64,000 bases of DNA from CADEDH01 sp963732695 (GCA_963732695.1 CAVTAP010000007.1:960409-1024408), one strand, 5' to 3'; counted from the first letter of the stretch, positions 49,771 to 58,239 are shown. A program made the numbers and translations. Notes: a model not told the origin generated them from the sequence alone.

Positions 49771-49890
49771 GGCGCACACCACCTCCGGGGCGGACGCTAC
49801 GGGGCCTGGCGATGGGCGACCAGGGTCCTTGGACCGTCGTGGGGCGACGGCTTTCACGAGGCCGCGCGCGGCGGCCGATCGCCGGATGGG

Positions 49891-50331
49891 TCAGCCCGAC
49901 CTATCCGAGCGGCGCCTTCGCCAGATCACCAGCGCGACGGCTTCGCAACGTCCGCTCTCGATCCGGTTCGACAGGCGGTGCTGTCGAATCGACCGGATGG
50001 CCAGCCGCACCGGATGCCAACCGTCGAGGTGATCGTCGACTGGTGCGACATCGTCCCGTCCAGCCGGTGACGGGGCCGACTTGGCTGCTTCAGGGAGGCG
50101 CCGCAGCATCCAGACCGCCAGCCCGACCGGCTCGAACTGGGCGAATGTCGCCTCGTCCCCGCTCTCGTCGTGGTATATCCGTGTGCGCCTCGACGCTTCT
50201 CCGTCGAAGCGGTCCTCGACGAACACCGAGAAGCCCGCACGCTGTCGCCAGACCGAACCGGACGCTCGACTGCTCTGGCGGGGATTGTCGGGATCAGCCC
50301 GTGGTGTGGGTCCAGGGTCGGTGTCCACCAT
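49891..50331 (-). CDS. Hypothetical protein downstream of the cysteine-rich gene
   Basis: A 146-residue frame from ATG 50331, preceded by GGAGAG. The first part is polar and Pro/Arg-rich; the centre (GFSVFVEDRFDGEASRRTRIYHDESGDEATFAQFEPVGLAVWMLRRL) looks like a genuine folded domain with alternating strands; the tail is Arg-rich (VIWRRRRSDRSG). I do not recognise it. It follows the 13-cysteine protein on the same strand by 88 bp and shares the less GC-rich base composition of the islet, so it may belong to the same accessory unit controlled by the SARP regulator. Confidence 0.5.
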   Translation of the reverse strand: MVDTDPGPTPRADPDNPRQSSRASGSVWRQRAGFSVFVEDRFDGEASRRTRIYHDESGDEATFAQFEPVGLAVWMLRRLPEAAKSAPSPAGRDDVAPVDDHLDGWHPVRLAIRSIRQHRLSNRIESGRCEAVALVIWRRRRSDRSG

Positions 50332-50419
50332 GTGACTCTCCGGCTCCAAGCGGCGAGCCACCCGGACGGCCGATGGTGGCAGGGCCATACCAGTCGGCTC
50401 GTCCCGGGCTCGCCTGTGG

Positions 50420-50875
50420 TCAGTTTACGTCGGCGGGGAGCACGGTCAGGCCGATGTCATGGCAGGTACCGAAGATGAAGCCCACCTTGCCGCAGCAGTC
50501 CTTGGAGCCGAGCGTGATGCACAGCTTGTACTGCCTGCCGCATTCGCCACTCCCCAGCCTGGATGCCGGTACGGTGAACTCGAAATCGTACGTATCGCCT
50601 CCGGGCTGGCACGGGTTGACCGTCTTCCAGTCGCAGATCTCGAACTCCGGACCGCTGCCGCACGATTCGAAGGCGACACACACGCAGATCGAGGTGTTGC
50701 AGAGGTAGTTCAGGATTCGCCCGGTCAGGGTGACCTTGACCTTGACCTTGAATTCCTGATTCTCATGGACCACATGACAAGGCTCGCCAGTGGGGCCGAT
50801 GAACTCGACCGCCATCTTGCCGCCGAGGTCCCAGGTCTCCTTGTGGATGTCGAGCTCACATTCCGTCGCAGTCAT
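50420..50875 (-). CDS. Uncharacterised 13-cysteine beta-rich protein
   Basis: A 151-residue protein of unknown family, starting at ATG 50875 with AAGGAG 5 nt upstream. It opens MTATECELDIHKETWDLGG, then alternates strands (EFKVKVKVTLTGRIL, SICVCVAFESCG, YDFEFTVPASRLG, YKLCITLGSKDCCG), which suggests a beta-sandwich. It has 13 cysteines (6, 33, 59, 64, 66, 72, 81, 89, 112, 119, 127, 128, 138) and no signal peptide or membrane helix, so the cysteines may bind metal or form disulfides if it is exported by another route. Codon use is AT-richer than in the flanks. It lies downstream of the SARP gene on the same strand. Confidence 0.8.
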   Translation of the reverse strand: MTATECELDIHKETWDLGGKMAVEFIGPTGEPCHVVHENQEFKVKVKVTLTGRILNYLCNTSICVCVAFESCGSGPEFEICDWKTVNPCQPGGDTYDFEFTVPASRLGSGECGRQYKLCITLGSKDCCGKVGFIFGTCHDIGLTVLPADVN

Positions 50876-51026
50876 CGTGTCTCCTTGGTAGTTCCTGTGA
50901 ACGAATGGCTTCGTTCCCCCAAGTCGTACAGCGTCCTTCTCAGCTGGCTCTCGTGGCCCGCTCGCTGAGTGCCGATTGATCCGATAGTCCATCGCCCCAA
51001 GGGGCGGACGAGCGGCGGATGAGCGC

Positions 51027-52211
51027 TCAGGCGGTGCTCGCGGGGCTCTTGTCCGGCGGCGGCCCGCCCTTGACCAACGACTCGAAGAGGCAGGTCGTCT
51101 CGGAGCTGGGTGGGGCGTCGAGGCTCCGACGCAGGGCCTCGGTGTAGCGCTCGTACTGGCGTGCCACCTGCTCCAGGTGGCCGCTCCGGGCGTGGCACGA
51201 CATGGCCAACCGGTGCGCGACCTCATCGCAGGAGTCGTGCCGGAGGGCCAGGTGGGCCGCAGCCAGCGCCGCGTCGATGTCGTCCTGCTGGAAGCGGAGG
51301 GCACCGAGGCGATCGCACAGGGCGACGAACTGGGCCCGGAGTAGATCGCGCTGGGCCATTGCCCAGTCGTCGTAGGGGAATTCTTCTACAAGGTCGCCAC
51401 GATAGAGACCGACGGCTTCGTCATAGTGGCGAGCGGCGGCGGCCAAATCACCTCGTTGCTCGGCGGTCGAGCCGCGCTGGTTTGCAGCGTGGAACTCGTC
51501 AACGTCGCACCACATCTCCAGCGCCGGGTCGATGGCGTAGGACTCGTGCTCGAAAATGACGATCGACATCGAGCGGTCGATCGCCCGGAATCCTTCCCGG
51601 ATCGAGTAGATGCACTGGTGGAGGCTCCGGCGCCCGGCACTGACGTCGACGGCAGGCCAGAAGGTGTCGATCAGGAGGTCGCGGGTGGTGCCTCGACCTC
51701 GCCTGCTCATCAAGAAGGACAGTACCCGAAGCGTCTTTGGCCCCGCCCACTGCTCGATCAGGTGATTGCCGACCCCTACTTCCACCGGGCCGAGTAGCCG
51801 GACGTGGAGCCGCTTCGAGATCGGCCGGATGCCGGAGGGCGCCATCGGCGCCCCGGAGTAGGACTCGTGGACAAGATCGACAACCGTCGAGAGCACTGCC
51901 GTCAGCTGGCCCACGGTGACCTGCTCCGCCTCGGCGGCGGCCTCGAGGAGGACCTGCATCTCCTCCCGATGCTGGCGCCGTTGCCGCCACCGGCTGGCGT
52001 AGCGCTCGATGGCGTCGGCCAGTGCGGCCTCGGCCCGATCATCGCTGGCCTCGGCTCGCTCCCTGAGCATGTGCACGACTGCCTGAATTCGGGGTCCGTC
52101 GAGATCCCAACTTGGCTCGCGCTCCGCAGCTGCGGACGGTCCGGAGTCGATCGGAACGCCGGGCTCACGAACCGGACCCCACGCGTGGTGGGATCTGGGT
52201 TCAGCACTCAC
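51027..52211 (-). CDS. AfsR/SARP-family transcriptional regulator with BTAD domain
   Basis: A 394-residue regulator. Residues 1-135 are a helical extension of unknown role; about 136-230 form the OmpR-like winged helix (LHVRLLGPVEVGVGNHLIEQ, TFWPAVDVSAGRRSLHQCIYSIREGF); about 235-385 are the bacterial transcriptional activation domain (DEFHAANQRGS, ARHYDEAVGLYRGDLVEEFPYDDW, ALRHDSCDEVAHRLAMSCHA), TPR-like in fold. There is no NB-ARC ATPase, so it is a small SARP. SARPs activate nearby natural-product or specialised genes. Here the only downstream candidates are the cysteine-rich protein and an unknown protein. It starts at GTG. Confidence 0.87.
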   Translation of the reverse strand: MSAEPRSHHAWGPVREPGVPIDSGPSAAAEREPSWDLDGPRIQAVVHMLRERAEASDDRAEAALADAIERYASRWRQRRQHREEMQVLLEAAAEAEQVTVGQLTAVLSTVVDLVHESYSGAPMAPSGIRPISKRLHVRLLGPVEVGVGNHLIEQWAGPKTLRVLSFLMSRRGRGTTRDLLIDTFWPAVDVSAGRRSLHQCIYSIREGFRAIDRSMSIVIFEHESYAIDPALEMWCDVDEFHAANQRGSTAEQRGDLAAAARHYDEAVGLYRGDLVEEFPYDDWAMAQRDLLRAQFVALCDRLGALRFQQDDIDAALAAAHLALRHDSCDEVAHRLAMSCHARSGHLEQVARQYERYTEALRRSLDAPPSSETTCLFESLVKGGPPPDKSPASTA

Positions 52212-52560
52212 CTTCTGCCCCTAGCGTGATGATCTCGCCACCTCGTGTCCGATCAACACCAACAACCGTAGTAGAGCCTGGTCAGGCGGAACGAAGCAAT
52301 TTGAGTTGATTAGCCCAAATTGGGCTATGTGTCGCCCCGTCGACACGACGCCAAAGGACAGATTCTCGGTCGGCCCAAACCACCTCGCTCTACGGGAGTC
52401 ACTCGAACACTGTCGCTGGCCGAAAGCCCCCCGGTCATTCGACCTCTGGGCCCCGGCGCCAGCGCAAGCGTCCGGCGGAGTGCTGGGGTTCGTGTTTGAT
52501 GCGTTCCCTGGTGGCTGTCAGGGCGCGCCGAGTTCGGCGGTGGTAGCGGGTCAGGGTCGC
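52212..52560. other. Gene-free stretch upstream of the SARP gene
   Basis: About 350 bp without a supportable gene. It holds the 17-bp palindrome and presumably the SARP promoter; the left part is markedly less GC-rich than the window average. The right part runs into the IS256 remnant and probably contains what is left of that element's end. I found no clear terminal inverted repeat. Confidence 0.5.
52311..52327. promoter_or_regulatory. 17-bp perfect palindrome upstream of the SARP gene
   Basis: TAGCCCAA-A-TTGGGCTA, about 100 bp upstream of the SARP start in the AT-richest part of the window. It is a candidate operator or autoregulatory site; a terminator or IS-end relic are alternatives. 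Confidence 0.5.
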
Positions 52561-52567
52561 ACGAGCT

Positions 52568-52732
52568 GAGCTTGGCCAGGGATGCTGCGGAGAAGTAGCG
52601 GCGGGCGACGGCCCATTCGTCGTGTCGGTCGGCGAGGACAGCTCCCAATGAGTGCGGGTGACGGCGGGGTCGTTTAGGGAAGATGCCGACGACGGTGGTC
52701 CGTCCGCGGATCTCGTTGTTCGGGCGTTTGAG
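52568..52732 (-). pseudogene. IS256/mutator-family transposase remnant (C-terminal end)
   Basis: The minus strand encodes KLKRPNNEIRGRTTVVGIFP, then SLGAVLADRHDEWAVARRYF. This is the highly characteristic C-terminal segment of IS256-family transposases (usually LERLNGEIKRRTDVVGIFPN, then HDEWAVARRYM). Only about 55 codons survive and the DDE catalytic part is absent. It directly abuts an IS3-family remnant, so this is an insertion hot spot that has decayed. Confidence 0.75.
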
Positions 52733-52779
52733 CTTCCCCCGCAGGCGGGGCTCGTGGGTTACGCCCCTTGCCGTACCCT

Positions 52780-53020
52780 GGCTGACTGAAGTTGGCCTTC
52801 CATTCGGTGGGTGGGATGTTGCCGAGGCCGGTATGGAGCCGGCCCGTGGTGCACCGGTTGATCCAGACGAAGGTGGCCCGGCAGCCCACGCCACATCGGG
52901 AGCGCTGGGCTCGAACCGGCGGCCGACCAGATCTGGCAGGGGTGGGTAGAGATGCGAGGGCAGGGCGGTGCGGACCTTGGCCGACTTGTGGGCCCCGATG
53001 ATCCCGTTCGACGGGAGCGG
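52780..53020 (-). pseudogene. IS3-family transposase (OrfB) remnant with internal deletion
   Basis: Two pieces on the minus strand in different frames. The first (52880-53020) reads PDLVGRRFEPSAPDVAWAAG, the lead-in to an IS3 integrase core (normally PDLV.RDF.A.APN.LW..D). The second (about 52780-52875) reads FVWINRCTTGRLHTGLGNIP followed by PTEWKANF, the terminal IS3 motif (WYN..RLHS.LGY.PP.E). The entire DDE core between them is deleted at the junction near 52878. It is clearly non-functional. Confidence 0.75.
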
Positions 53021-53053
53021 CACGGGCGGCAGAACCGTTATGACGTCGACCCG

Positions 53054-53896
53054 TCACGACCCACGGTGGGCGGTGAACCAGGGGGTGGCGAAGTCGACGG
53101 CGGCAACCATCGAACACCAGCGTGACGGGGCCAGGCCCACCCGGCCCTCGTGTGGCGGGTGGGCGGCCATGAGTGCGTCGCCCAGTTCCACGAAGTCGTC
53201 GGTCTCGGCCACCTCGCCGTCGAACGCCACCCACTGCGACCGGCCGTCCACCAGCACCACCGCTCCGTCCTCGATCGGGCCCGGTTTGCCCGGCCACGAG
53301 GCCCGGGTCTCGGCCAGGTGGAGCGAGGTGTTGGTGGCATGGGTGACGCCGACCTGGAGGATCACGGCGTCGGCGTCGTAGAGCCGGCCCAGCGGTGAGC
53401 TGTCGCCGAACTGTGGCACGATGTCGTGAGGGGTCACGAGGCGGGCGGCGTCGGGGCCGATGGCGGCGAACGACACGGTGGGATGAGGGCCCCGCACGGC
53501 CCGCCGGTCGGTGCGGAACGCCTCCACGATCACTCCCATGCCCCGGGTCTCCGCCCGGAGCGGGTCGAACCCCGGCGTGCTGTCCCGGATGATGGGCCAC
53601 CAGTGGGGCGGTACCGGCGGGTTCTGCCAGTAGCGGGGGTCGCTGTGGCTGCCGCTCTGGGTCGGCACCACCACGGTGGCCGGGGCCAGCGCGTCGACCA
53701 GGGCGTCGACCACCACCGAGGCCCCGCCCGCCACCCAACCGATGGCCGACAACGACGAGTGGACGATCACGGGCCGCCCGGCCGGGATCTCGAGCGCCCG
53801 GAGGTCGGCCACCAACCGGTCGTAGGTGACCGGGCCGCCCAGCGCCGCCTCGGTGCGGGCGATGACGGCCGCCTCGCCCTGCGTCTGATTGGTCAA
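53054..53896 (-). CDS. Aminoglycoside N(3)-acetyltransferase family protein
   Basis: A 280-residue AAC(3)/YokD-like protein. Characteristic blocks are VIVHSSLSAIGWVAGGASVVV (the start of the family fold), VPTQSGSHSDPRYW, FRTDRRAVRGPHPTVSFAAIGPDAA, PQFGDSSPLGRLYDADAVILQVG and THATNTSLHLAE with the catalytic His. True AAC(3) enzymes acetylate the 3-amino group of 2-deoxystreptamine antibiotics, but many homologues act on other amines. The start is probably TTG 53896, 5 bp after the SnoaL-like gene stop, so the two are coupled. It could confer resistance; no mobile-element context is intact. Confidence 0.85.
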   Translation of the reverse strand: MTNQTQGEAAVIARTEAALGGPVTYDRLVADLRALEIPAGRPVIVHSSLSAIGWVAGGASVVVDALVDALAPATVVVPTQSGSHSDPRYWQNPPVPPHWWPIIRDSTPGFDPLRAETRGMGVIVEAFRTDRRAVRGPHPTVSFAAIGPDAARLVTPHDIVPQFGDSSPLGRLYDADAVILQVGVTHATNTSLHLAETRASWPGKPGPIEDGAVVLVDGRSQWVAFDGEVAETDDFVELGDALMAAHPPHEGRVGLAPSRWCSMVAAVDFATPWFTAHRGS

Positions 53897-53901
53897 CGCC
53901 C

Positions 53902-54171
53902 TCAGGCCTCGCCCCGCAGCTGGGCCAGGAAGCCTCCGCCGTCGGCCACGATCTCGTGGATCTCGAACCGGGCTCCGTCGAAGGCGTCGTGCCGGGCCTG
54001 CAGGTCGGCTACATGCTCGGCCAGCGAGCCCACGCTGGGCCCGCCGAACCCGTGTCGACGGTAGTCGGGGTGGAACGAGGCGTGGACCACCGCCATATCG
54101 GCCCGGTTGAACCCGTCCTCCATGATGTGTCGGATCAGCTCCCGCAGCTCCGCCGCCCCCATGAGGCCCAT
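53902..54171 (-). CDS. Truncated SnoaL/NTF2-like protein
   Basis: An 89-residue fragment of the SnoaL-like ester cyclase fold: LRELIRHIMEDGFNRADMAVVHASFHPDYRRHGFG is the first helix plus strand with the usual His-rich pocket, then SLAEHVADLQARHDAFDGARFEIHEIVADGG. The family normally has about 130-150 residues with two more strands, so the C-terminal third is missing and the protein stops at ALRGEA-like sequence (AQLRGEA). It may be a small variant or a truncated gene. It overlaps nothing but leaves only 5 bp to the AAC(3)-like start and probably drives its translation. Confidence 0.65.
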   Translation of the reverse strand: MGLMGAAELRELIRHIMEDGFNRADMAVVHASFHPDYRRHGFGGPSVGSLAEHVADLQARHDAFDGARFEIHEIVADGGGFLAQLRGEA

Positions 54172-54262
54172 CAGCCCACCCCGATCAGAGCTCAGCTATG
54201 GCCGCAGCCTAATCGGCGCCGCCATGAGCAGCTGTGCTGACCGACACCTGAACGCCCGGTGT

Positions 54263-55099
54263 TCAGCCGGGCAGGCTCGACGACACCAGCTCGGCGAAGC
54301 CGTCGCCGCCGATGGTCTTGCGCTCCACGATCTTGCCGACGCCCCGGGCGTAGGCCTTCTCCTCGACGACGTCGGGCTCGAGCGGGGACCAGTCCCTGGT
54401 CCGGACCACGTCGTCGTAGACCCGGCCGCCAGCCGTGAGCGATGACCCGACCTCCAGTATCTGCATCATGTCCTCGGCCTCCCCGGCGTAGTACTCCTGG
54501 CGGTACGGGTCGCCGGGTGCCGGCACCCCCGGCATGACGATGCCGGGCAGGGCCCCGTCCACGCCGGCCTCCCAGGAACCGGCGGTGCTGACCACCTGGC
54601 CGTTCTCGAAGTCCTTGACGTCCTCCCCCAGGTACCAGACGTTGCCCTGAGCGTCCTGGGCGTACCAGTCGTAGGTGTCCTCCACCACGGCCCCGACGAC
54701 GCTCACCGTGTCGCGAACCACCACCGCGGAGATCCCCATGATCTCCTTGCGTTCACCGGTCACGGTGACCTCGATGATCTCGGCCTCACCGTCGGCCGTC
54801 CCCTCGTAGCGCCAGGAGGCTCCGGCCGGGAACGGCAGGTAGGGGTTGTCGATCACGTCGACGAAGTTCTTCGGGTCGAGGACGGGCCGGTAGTCGCGCC
54901 CGTCACCGGGGTCGATGACCGGTTGGCCGCTGAGTTGGTGGGTGCCGGTGGTCGCCCCGGTGCGCTCGGCGGTACTGGCCAGCGGGGCCGTGGTGGTGGC
55001 GGGCGAGCTGCAGCCGACGACGACGGAGGAGGCGACGACGGCGGTGATGGCCAACACGCTCCTGGCCGAGGCCCCTGCGGGCCGATGATCGATTGCCAT
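54263..55099 (-). CDS. Secreted lipoprotein of unknown function
   Basis: A 278-residue lipoprotein. The signal peptide ends in a lipobox with Cys30 (VVASSVVVGCSSPA), then a Thr/Ala-rich spacer. The globular part has NPYLPFPAGASWRYEGTADG, EDTYDWYAQDAQGNVWYLGED, GSWEAGVDGALPGIVMPGVP and SPLEPDVVEEKAYARGVGKIVE, a set of motifs I know from many actinobacterial and proteobacterial hypothetical proteins without a name. It is beta-rich and probably an all-outside domain. It is divergent from an OmpR-type two-component pair and may be its target. Confidence 0.82.
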   Translation of the reverse strand: MAIDHRPAGASARSVLAITAVVASSVVVGCSSPATTTAPLASTAERTGATTGTHQLSGQPVIDPGDGRDYRPVLDPKNFVDVIDNPYLPFPAGASWRYEGTADGEAEIIEVTVTGERKEIMGISAVVVRDTVSVVGAVVEDTYDWYAQDAQGNVWYLGEDVKDFENGQVVSTAGSWEAGVDGALPGIVMPGVPAPGDPYRQEYYAGEAEDMMQILEVGSSLTAGGRVYDDVVRTRDWSPLEPDVVEEKAYARGVGKIVERKTIGGDGFAELVSSSLPG

Positions 55100-55253
55100 G
55101 ACGATGGTCCTTCCTGCGGCCGGTCGCGGCTCGATCGGTCAGCGGCGCCATGGTGTAACCCGACCCCTGACGGGCAGCTGAACGCGTGAGGCCCACCGGT
55201 TCAGCCGGCGGTCAGGTTCACGGGCCACAATGGGCCGTTGGAGGTCGGATCCG

Positions 55254-55937
55254 GTGAAGCTCCTACTGATCGAGGACGACAAGAAGATCGCCACGGCAGT
55301 GAAGCGGGGCCTGGAGGCCGAGGGGTTCATGGTCGAGGTGTCGTTCGACGGTGACGACGGCCTGTGGCGGGCCACCGAGGGTGCCTACGATCTGATCCTG
55401 CTCGACATCATGCTGCCCGGCCGCAACGGCTACCGCATCTGCGGCGAGCTCCGCGAGGCCGGCAACTGGACCCCCATCCTGATGCTCACAGCCAAGGACG
55501 GCGATCTCGACCAGGCCGAGGCGCTCGACACCGGGGCCGACGACTACCTGGTGAAGCCGTTCTCGTTCCCGGTGCTGGTGGCCCGGGTTCGGGCCCTGCT
55601 CCGCCGCACCGGCCGGGGCGATCCGGGCCCGGTGCTGATCCGCCACCTTCGCGTCGATCCTGCCTCGCGCCGGGTCTGGAGCCACGACCGGGAGGTCGGC
55701 CTGACCACCCGGGAGTTCGACGTGCTGGAGTTCCTGGTCCGCCGGGCCGGACAGGTCCTGTCCAAGGCCGACATCCTCGACGGAGTGTGGAGCGACGACT
55801 TCGACGGGGACCCCAACCTCGTGGAGGTCTACATCGCCCGGCTCCGCCGCAAGCTCGAACCCGCCGGAGCGGCCGACGCCGTCGAGCCGACCATCACCAC
55901 CATCCGCGGGGCCGGCTATCGGCTCGAGGTCGACTGA
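55254..55937 (+). CDS. OmpR/PhoB-type response regulator
   Basis: A 227-residue regulator. The receiver has acidic pair Asp8/Asp9 (IEDDK), phospho-Asp51 (LILLDIMLPGRNG), Thr in MLTAKD and Lys in LVKPFSF. The C-terminal winged helix reads LTTREFDVLEFLVRRAGQVLSKADILDGVW and NLVEVYIARLRRKL. GTG 55254 is the start, with GGAGG 9 nt upstream; an ATG at 55230 would place that site inside the gene. The kinase starts 2 bp after its stop. Confidence 0.93.
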   Translation: MKLLLIEDDKKIATAVKRGLEAEGFMVEVSFDGDDGLWRATEGAYDLILLDIMLPGRNGYRICGELREAGNWTPILMLTAKDGDLDQAEALDTGADDYLVKPFSFPVLVARVRALLRRTGRGDPGPVLIRHLRVDPASRRVWSHDREVGLTTREFDVLEFLVRRAGQVLSKADILDGVWSDDFDGDPNLVEVYIARLRRKLEPAGAADAVEPTITTIRGAGYRLEVD

Positions 55938-55939
55938 AC

Positions 55940-57406
55940 GTGTGGCTCGCCCGCCGGCTGGGGCAGGCCAGCGTCCCCTGGGGCATCCGGCTCCGGATCA
56001 CGGCGGTGGCCGCCGCAGTGACGGCAGCGGTTCTCGGGGTCACGGCGGTGGGCCTGGTGACGGCCCAGCAACGGGCGCTGACGGCCAATCTCGACGACCA
56101 GCTGCTGCTGGCGGCCCGCGATCTGGCTGACACCCGGGCCGCCGGCGAGTTGCCGCCGCTGCTCCCGAGCCAGGTCGACGACGACGGCGTCACCCAGGTC
56201 GTCAGCGTCGACGGCGAGGTGCTCGCCGTGACCGCCAGCCTTGCCGGCCTGGCCCCCCTCCCGGCGCCGGCGGGCGATCAGGTGCTACGGACCGTTACCC
56301 TGCTCCCGGACGAACCCGAGTACCGGCTGCTGTCCCAACGATCGGGCGACGTCGTCATCCACACCGGCGCTCCGCTCGACGACATCGCCGAGAGCGTGGT
56401 CGCCCTCCGCCTCGGCCTCGCCCTCACCCTGCCCGTGGCGGTCGTCATCCTGGCCGGGCTCGTGTGGTGGCTGGTGGGCAGGACGCTGCGACCGGTCGAA
56501 GCCATACGATCCGAGGTGGCCGAGATCTCGGCCCGCAACCTGGGCCGCCGGGTCTCCGAACCCGCAGCGGACGACGAGATCCGCCGCCTGGCCCGCACGA
56601 TGAACGACATGCTCGACCGGGTGCAAGCGGCGTTGGACCGGCAGCAGCGGTTCGTCGCCGACGCCTCCCACGAGCTCCGCAGCCCCCTCACCCGCATCCG
56701 CACCGAGCTGGAGGTCGACGCTCTCCACCCCGCCACCGCCGATCTGGCTGGCACCCACCGAAGCGTCCTGGACGAGACACGCCAGCTCCAGATGCTGGTC
56801 GACGACCTGCTGTTCCTGGCCCGCCACGACGCCACCACCGCCGTCGTGGTCGCCCCCCACCCGGTCCAGCTGGACGACATCGTGTTCGACGAGGCCCGCC
56901 GGCTCCGAGGCGCCATCGGGAGGCGCCCCGTGACGATCGACACCACCGCGGTCTCCGCTGCCCAGGTGCTGGGAAGCAGCAGCTCGCTGGTCCGTGCCGT
57001 CCGCAACGTGCTCGACAACGCCGGCCGCTACGCCGCCACCACCGTCACCGTCTCACTGATCGAAACCGCCAGCCGAGCCCGACTCACCATCAGCGACGAC
57101 GGACCCGGAATCGACCCCGCACACCACAACCAGGTGTTCCTGCGCTTCAGCCGGCTCGACCCGGCCCGGGCCCGCACCAGTGACGACGCCACCGGCACCG
57201 GGCTCGGTCTCGCCATCGCCCACGACATCATCACCGCCCACAACGGCACGATCACGCTCGATCCCGGATACTCCGCCGGGGCCCGCTTCGTGATCGACCT
57301 TCCGGCCGCTCCGGGGGCCCCTGCTCCATCGACGACATCGTCGACATCATCGAGGAGCGGCGCCGGTGGCCCGCTCGAGGTCGGCCCCGGCCCGGGCGTC
57401 AATTGA
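55940..57406 (+). CDS. HAMP-domain sensor histidine kinase
   Basis: A 488-residue kinase. It has an N-terminal membrane helix (LRITAVAAAVTAAVLGVTAVG), an outer domain of about 130 residues, a second helix (LALTLPVAVVILAGLVWWLV), HAMP (RTLRPVEAIRSEVAEISARNLG), a dimerisation helix with His244 in FVADASHELRSPLTRIRTELEV and an ATPase domain with DNAGRYA, DDGPGID and GTGLGLAIAHDII. The tail after DLPAAPG is a Ser/Thr/Gly-rich run. It pairs with the OmpR-type regulator. GTG start. The signal is unknown. Confidence 0.93.
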   Translation: MWLARRLGQASVPWGIRLRITAVAAAVTAAVLGVTAVGLVTAQQRALTANLDDQLLLAARDLADTRAAGELPPLLPSQVDDDGVTQVVSVDGEVLAVTASLAGLAPLPAPAGDQVLRTVTLLPDEPEYRLLSQRSGDVVIHTGAPLDDIAESVVALRLGLALTLPVAVVILAGLVWWLVGRTLRPVEAIRSEVAEISARNLGRRVSEPAADDEIRRLARTMNDMLDRVQAALDRQQRFVADASHELRSPLTRIRTELEVDALHPATADLAGTHRSVLDETRQLQMLVDDLLFLARHDATTAVVVAPHPVQLDDIVFDEARRLRGAIGRRPVTIDTTAVSAAQVLGSSSSLVRAVRNVLDNAGRYAATTVTVSLIETASRARLTISDDGPGIDPAHHNQVFLRFSRLDPARARTSDDATGTGLGLAIAHDIITAHNGTITLDPGYSAGARFVIDLPAAPGAPAPSTTSSTSSRSGAGGPLEVGPGPGVN

Positions 57407-57442
57407 ACCGGCCTTCACGATTCGATATGTCAGAGTACGTGG

Positions 57443-58177
57443 ATGTCGACCGACAACGACGAGCTGCGTTCGATCTTCGTCCAGGACCAGGCCGACCGGG
57501 AGGGGATCGCCGGCGCCGACGAGGCCGACTGGTCGGCCATGGCGGCTCGGGATCAACAGCGCCGGGAGCGGGTGAACGAGTTGCTGGCCGCCGGCGCCGT
57601 GGAGACCGGCGCCGATTACTTCCACGCCGCCATGGTCCTCCAGCACGGCGACACGCTCGCCTCCTACCGGCAGGCCTGCGAGCTGGCGGCCACGGCCCGC
57701 CGGCTGGGCGACCACCGGGGGGCGTGGCTGGCCGCCGCCGCCCTCGACCGGTGGCTCGTCAGCAGCGGCCGCCCCCAGCGGTTCGGCACCCAGTACCAGG
57801 TGCGGGACGGCCGGTGGATCCTGTCGCCGGTCGACGACACCACCACCGACGCCGAGCGGGCCCGGTGGAACGTCCCGCCCCTGGCCGCCGCCCAGGCCCG
57901 CACCGCGGCGATGAACCGGGAGCACCCGGTGGCGGGCGGCGACCCGACGCCGCCGGTCGTGACGATGGTGGTCCAGCCCGGGGAGCTGAGCGGCCAGGAC
58001 CACTTGGCGGTAACGGTACCGTGGGCCGCCGAGCCCGTCGTCGTGCCCCTGGCGGGCGGGCTGACCGACGATGAGGAGATCCCGTTCATGATGTGGCCGG
58101 GGGAGGGCGAGAACGGCGGCGATCTCCTGGTACACATCATCGTCGACGACGGTCCGCCTCCCGAGCTCGTCTGGTGA
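57443..58177 (+). CDS. Conserved hypothetical protein (DUF6624-like)
   Basis: A 244-residue cytosolic protein. The central region (NELLAAGAVETGADYFHAAMVLQHGDTLASY, then RLGDHRGAWLAAAALDRWLVSSGRPQRFGTQYQ) matches a widespread set of hypothetical proteins in which the HAAMVFQHG motif and PQRFGTQY are conserved; I place it near DUF6624 from memory. The C-terminal 80 residues are acidic and loosely structured (TDDEEIPFMMWPGEGENG). ATG 57443 lies 36 bp after the kinase gene stop on the same strand. Function unknown. Confidence 0.78.
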   Translation: MSTDNDELRSIFVQDQADREGIAGADEADWSAMAARDQQRRERVNELLAAGAVETGADYFHAAMVLQHGDTLASYRQACELAATARRLGDHRGAWLAAAALDRWLVSSGRPQRFGTQYQVRDGRWILSPVDDTTTDAERARWNVPPLAAAQARTAAMNREHPVAGGDPTPPVVTMVVQPGELSGQDHLAVTVPWAAEPVVVPLAGGLTDDEEIPFMMWPGEGENGGDLLVHIIVDDGPPPELVW

Positions 58178-58239
58178 GCGGCGGCAGGTTGCCGGCAACC
58201 TGGTCGATGCGGGCCCCGGGCCCAGGCCGGACACCGGCT

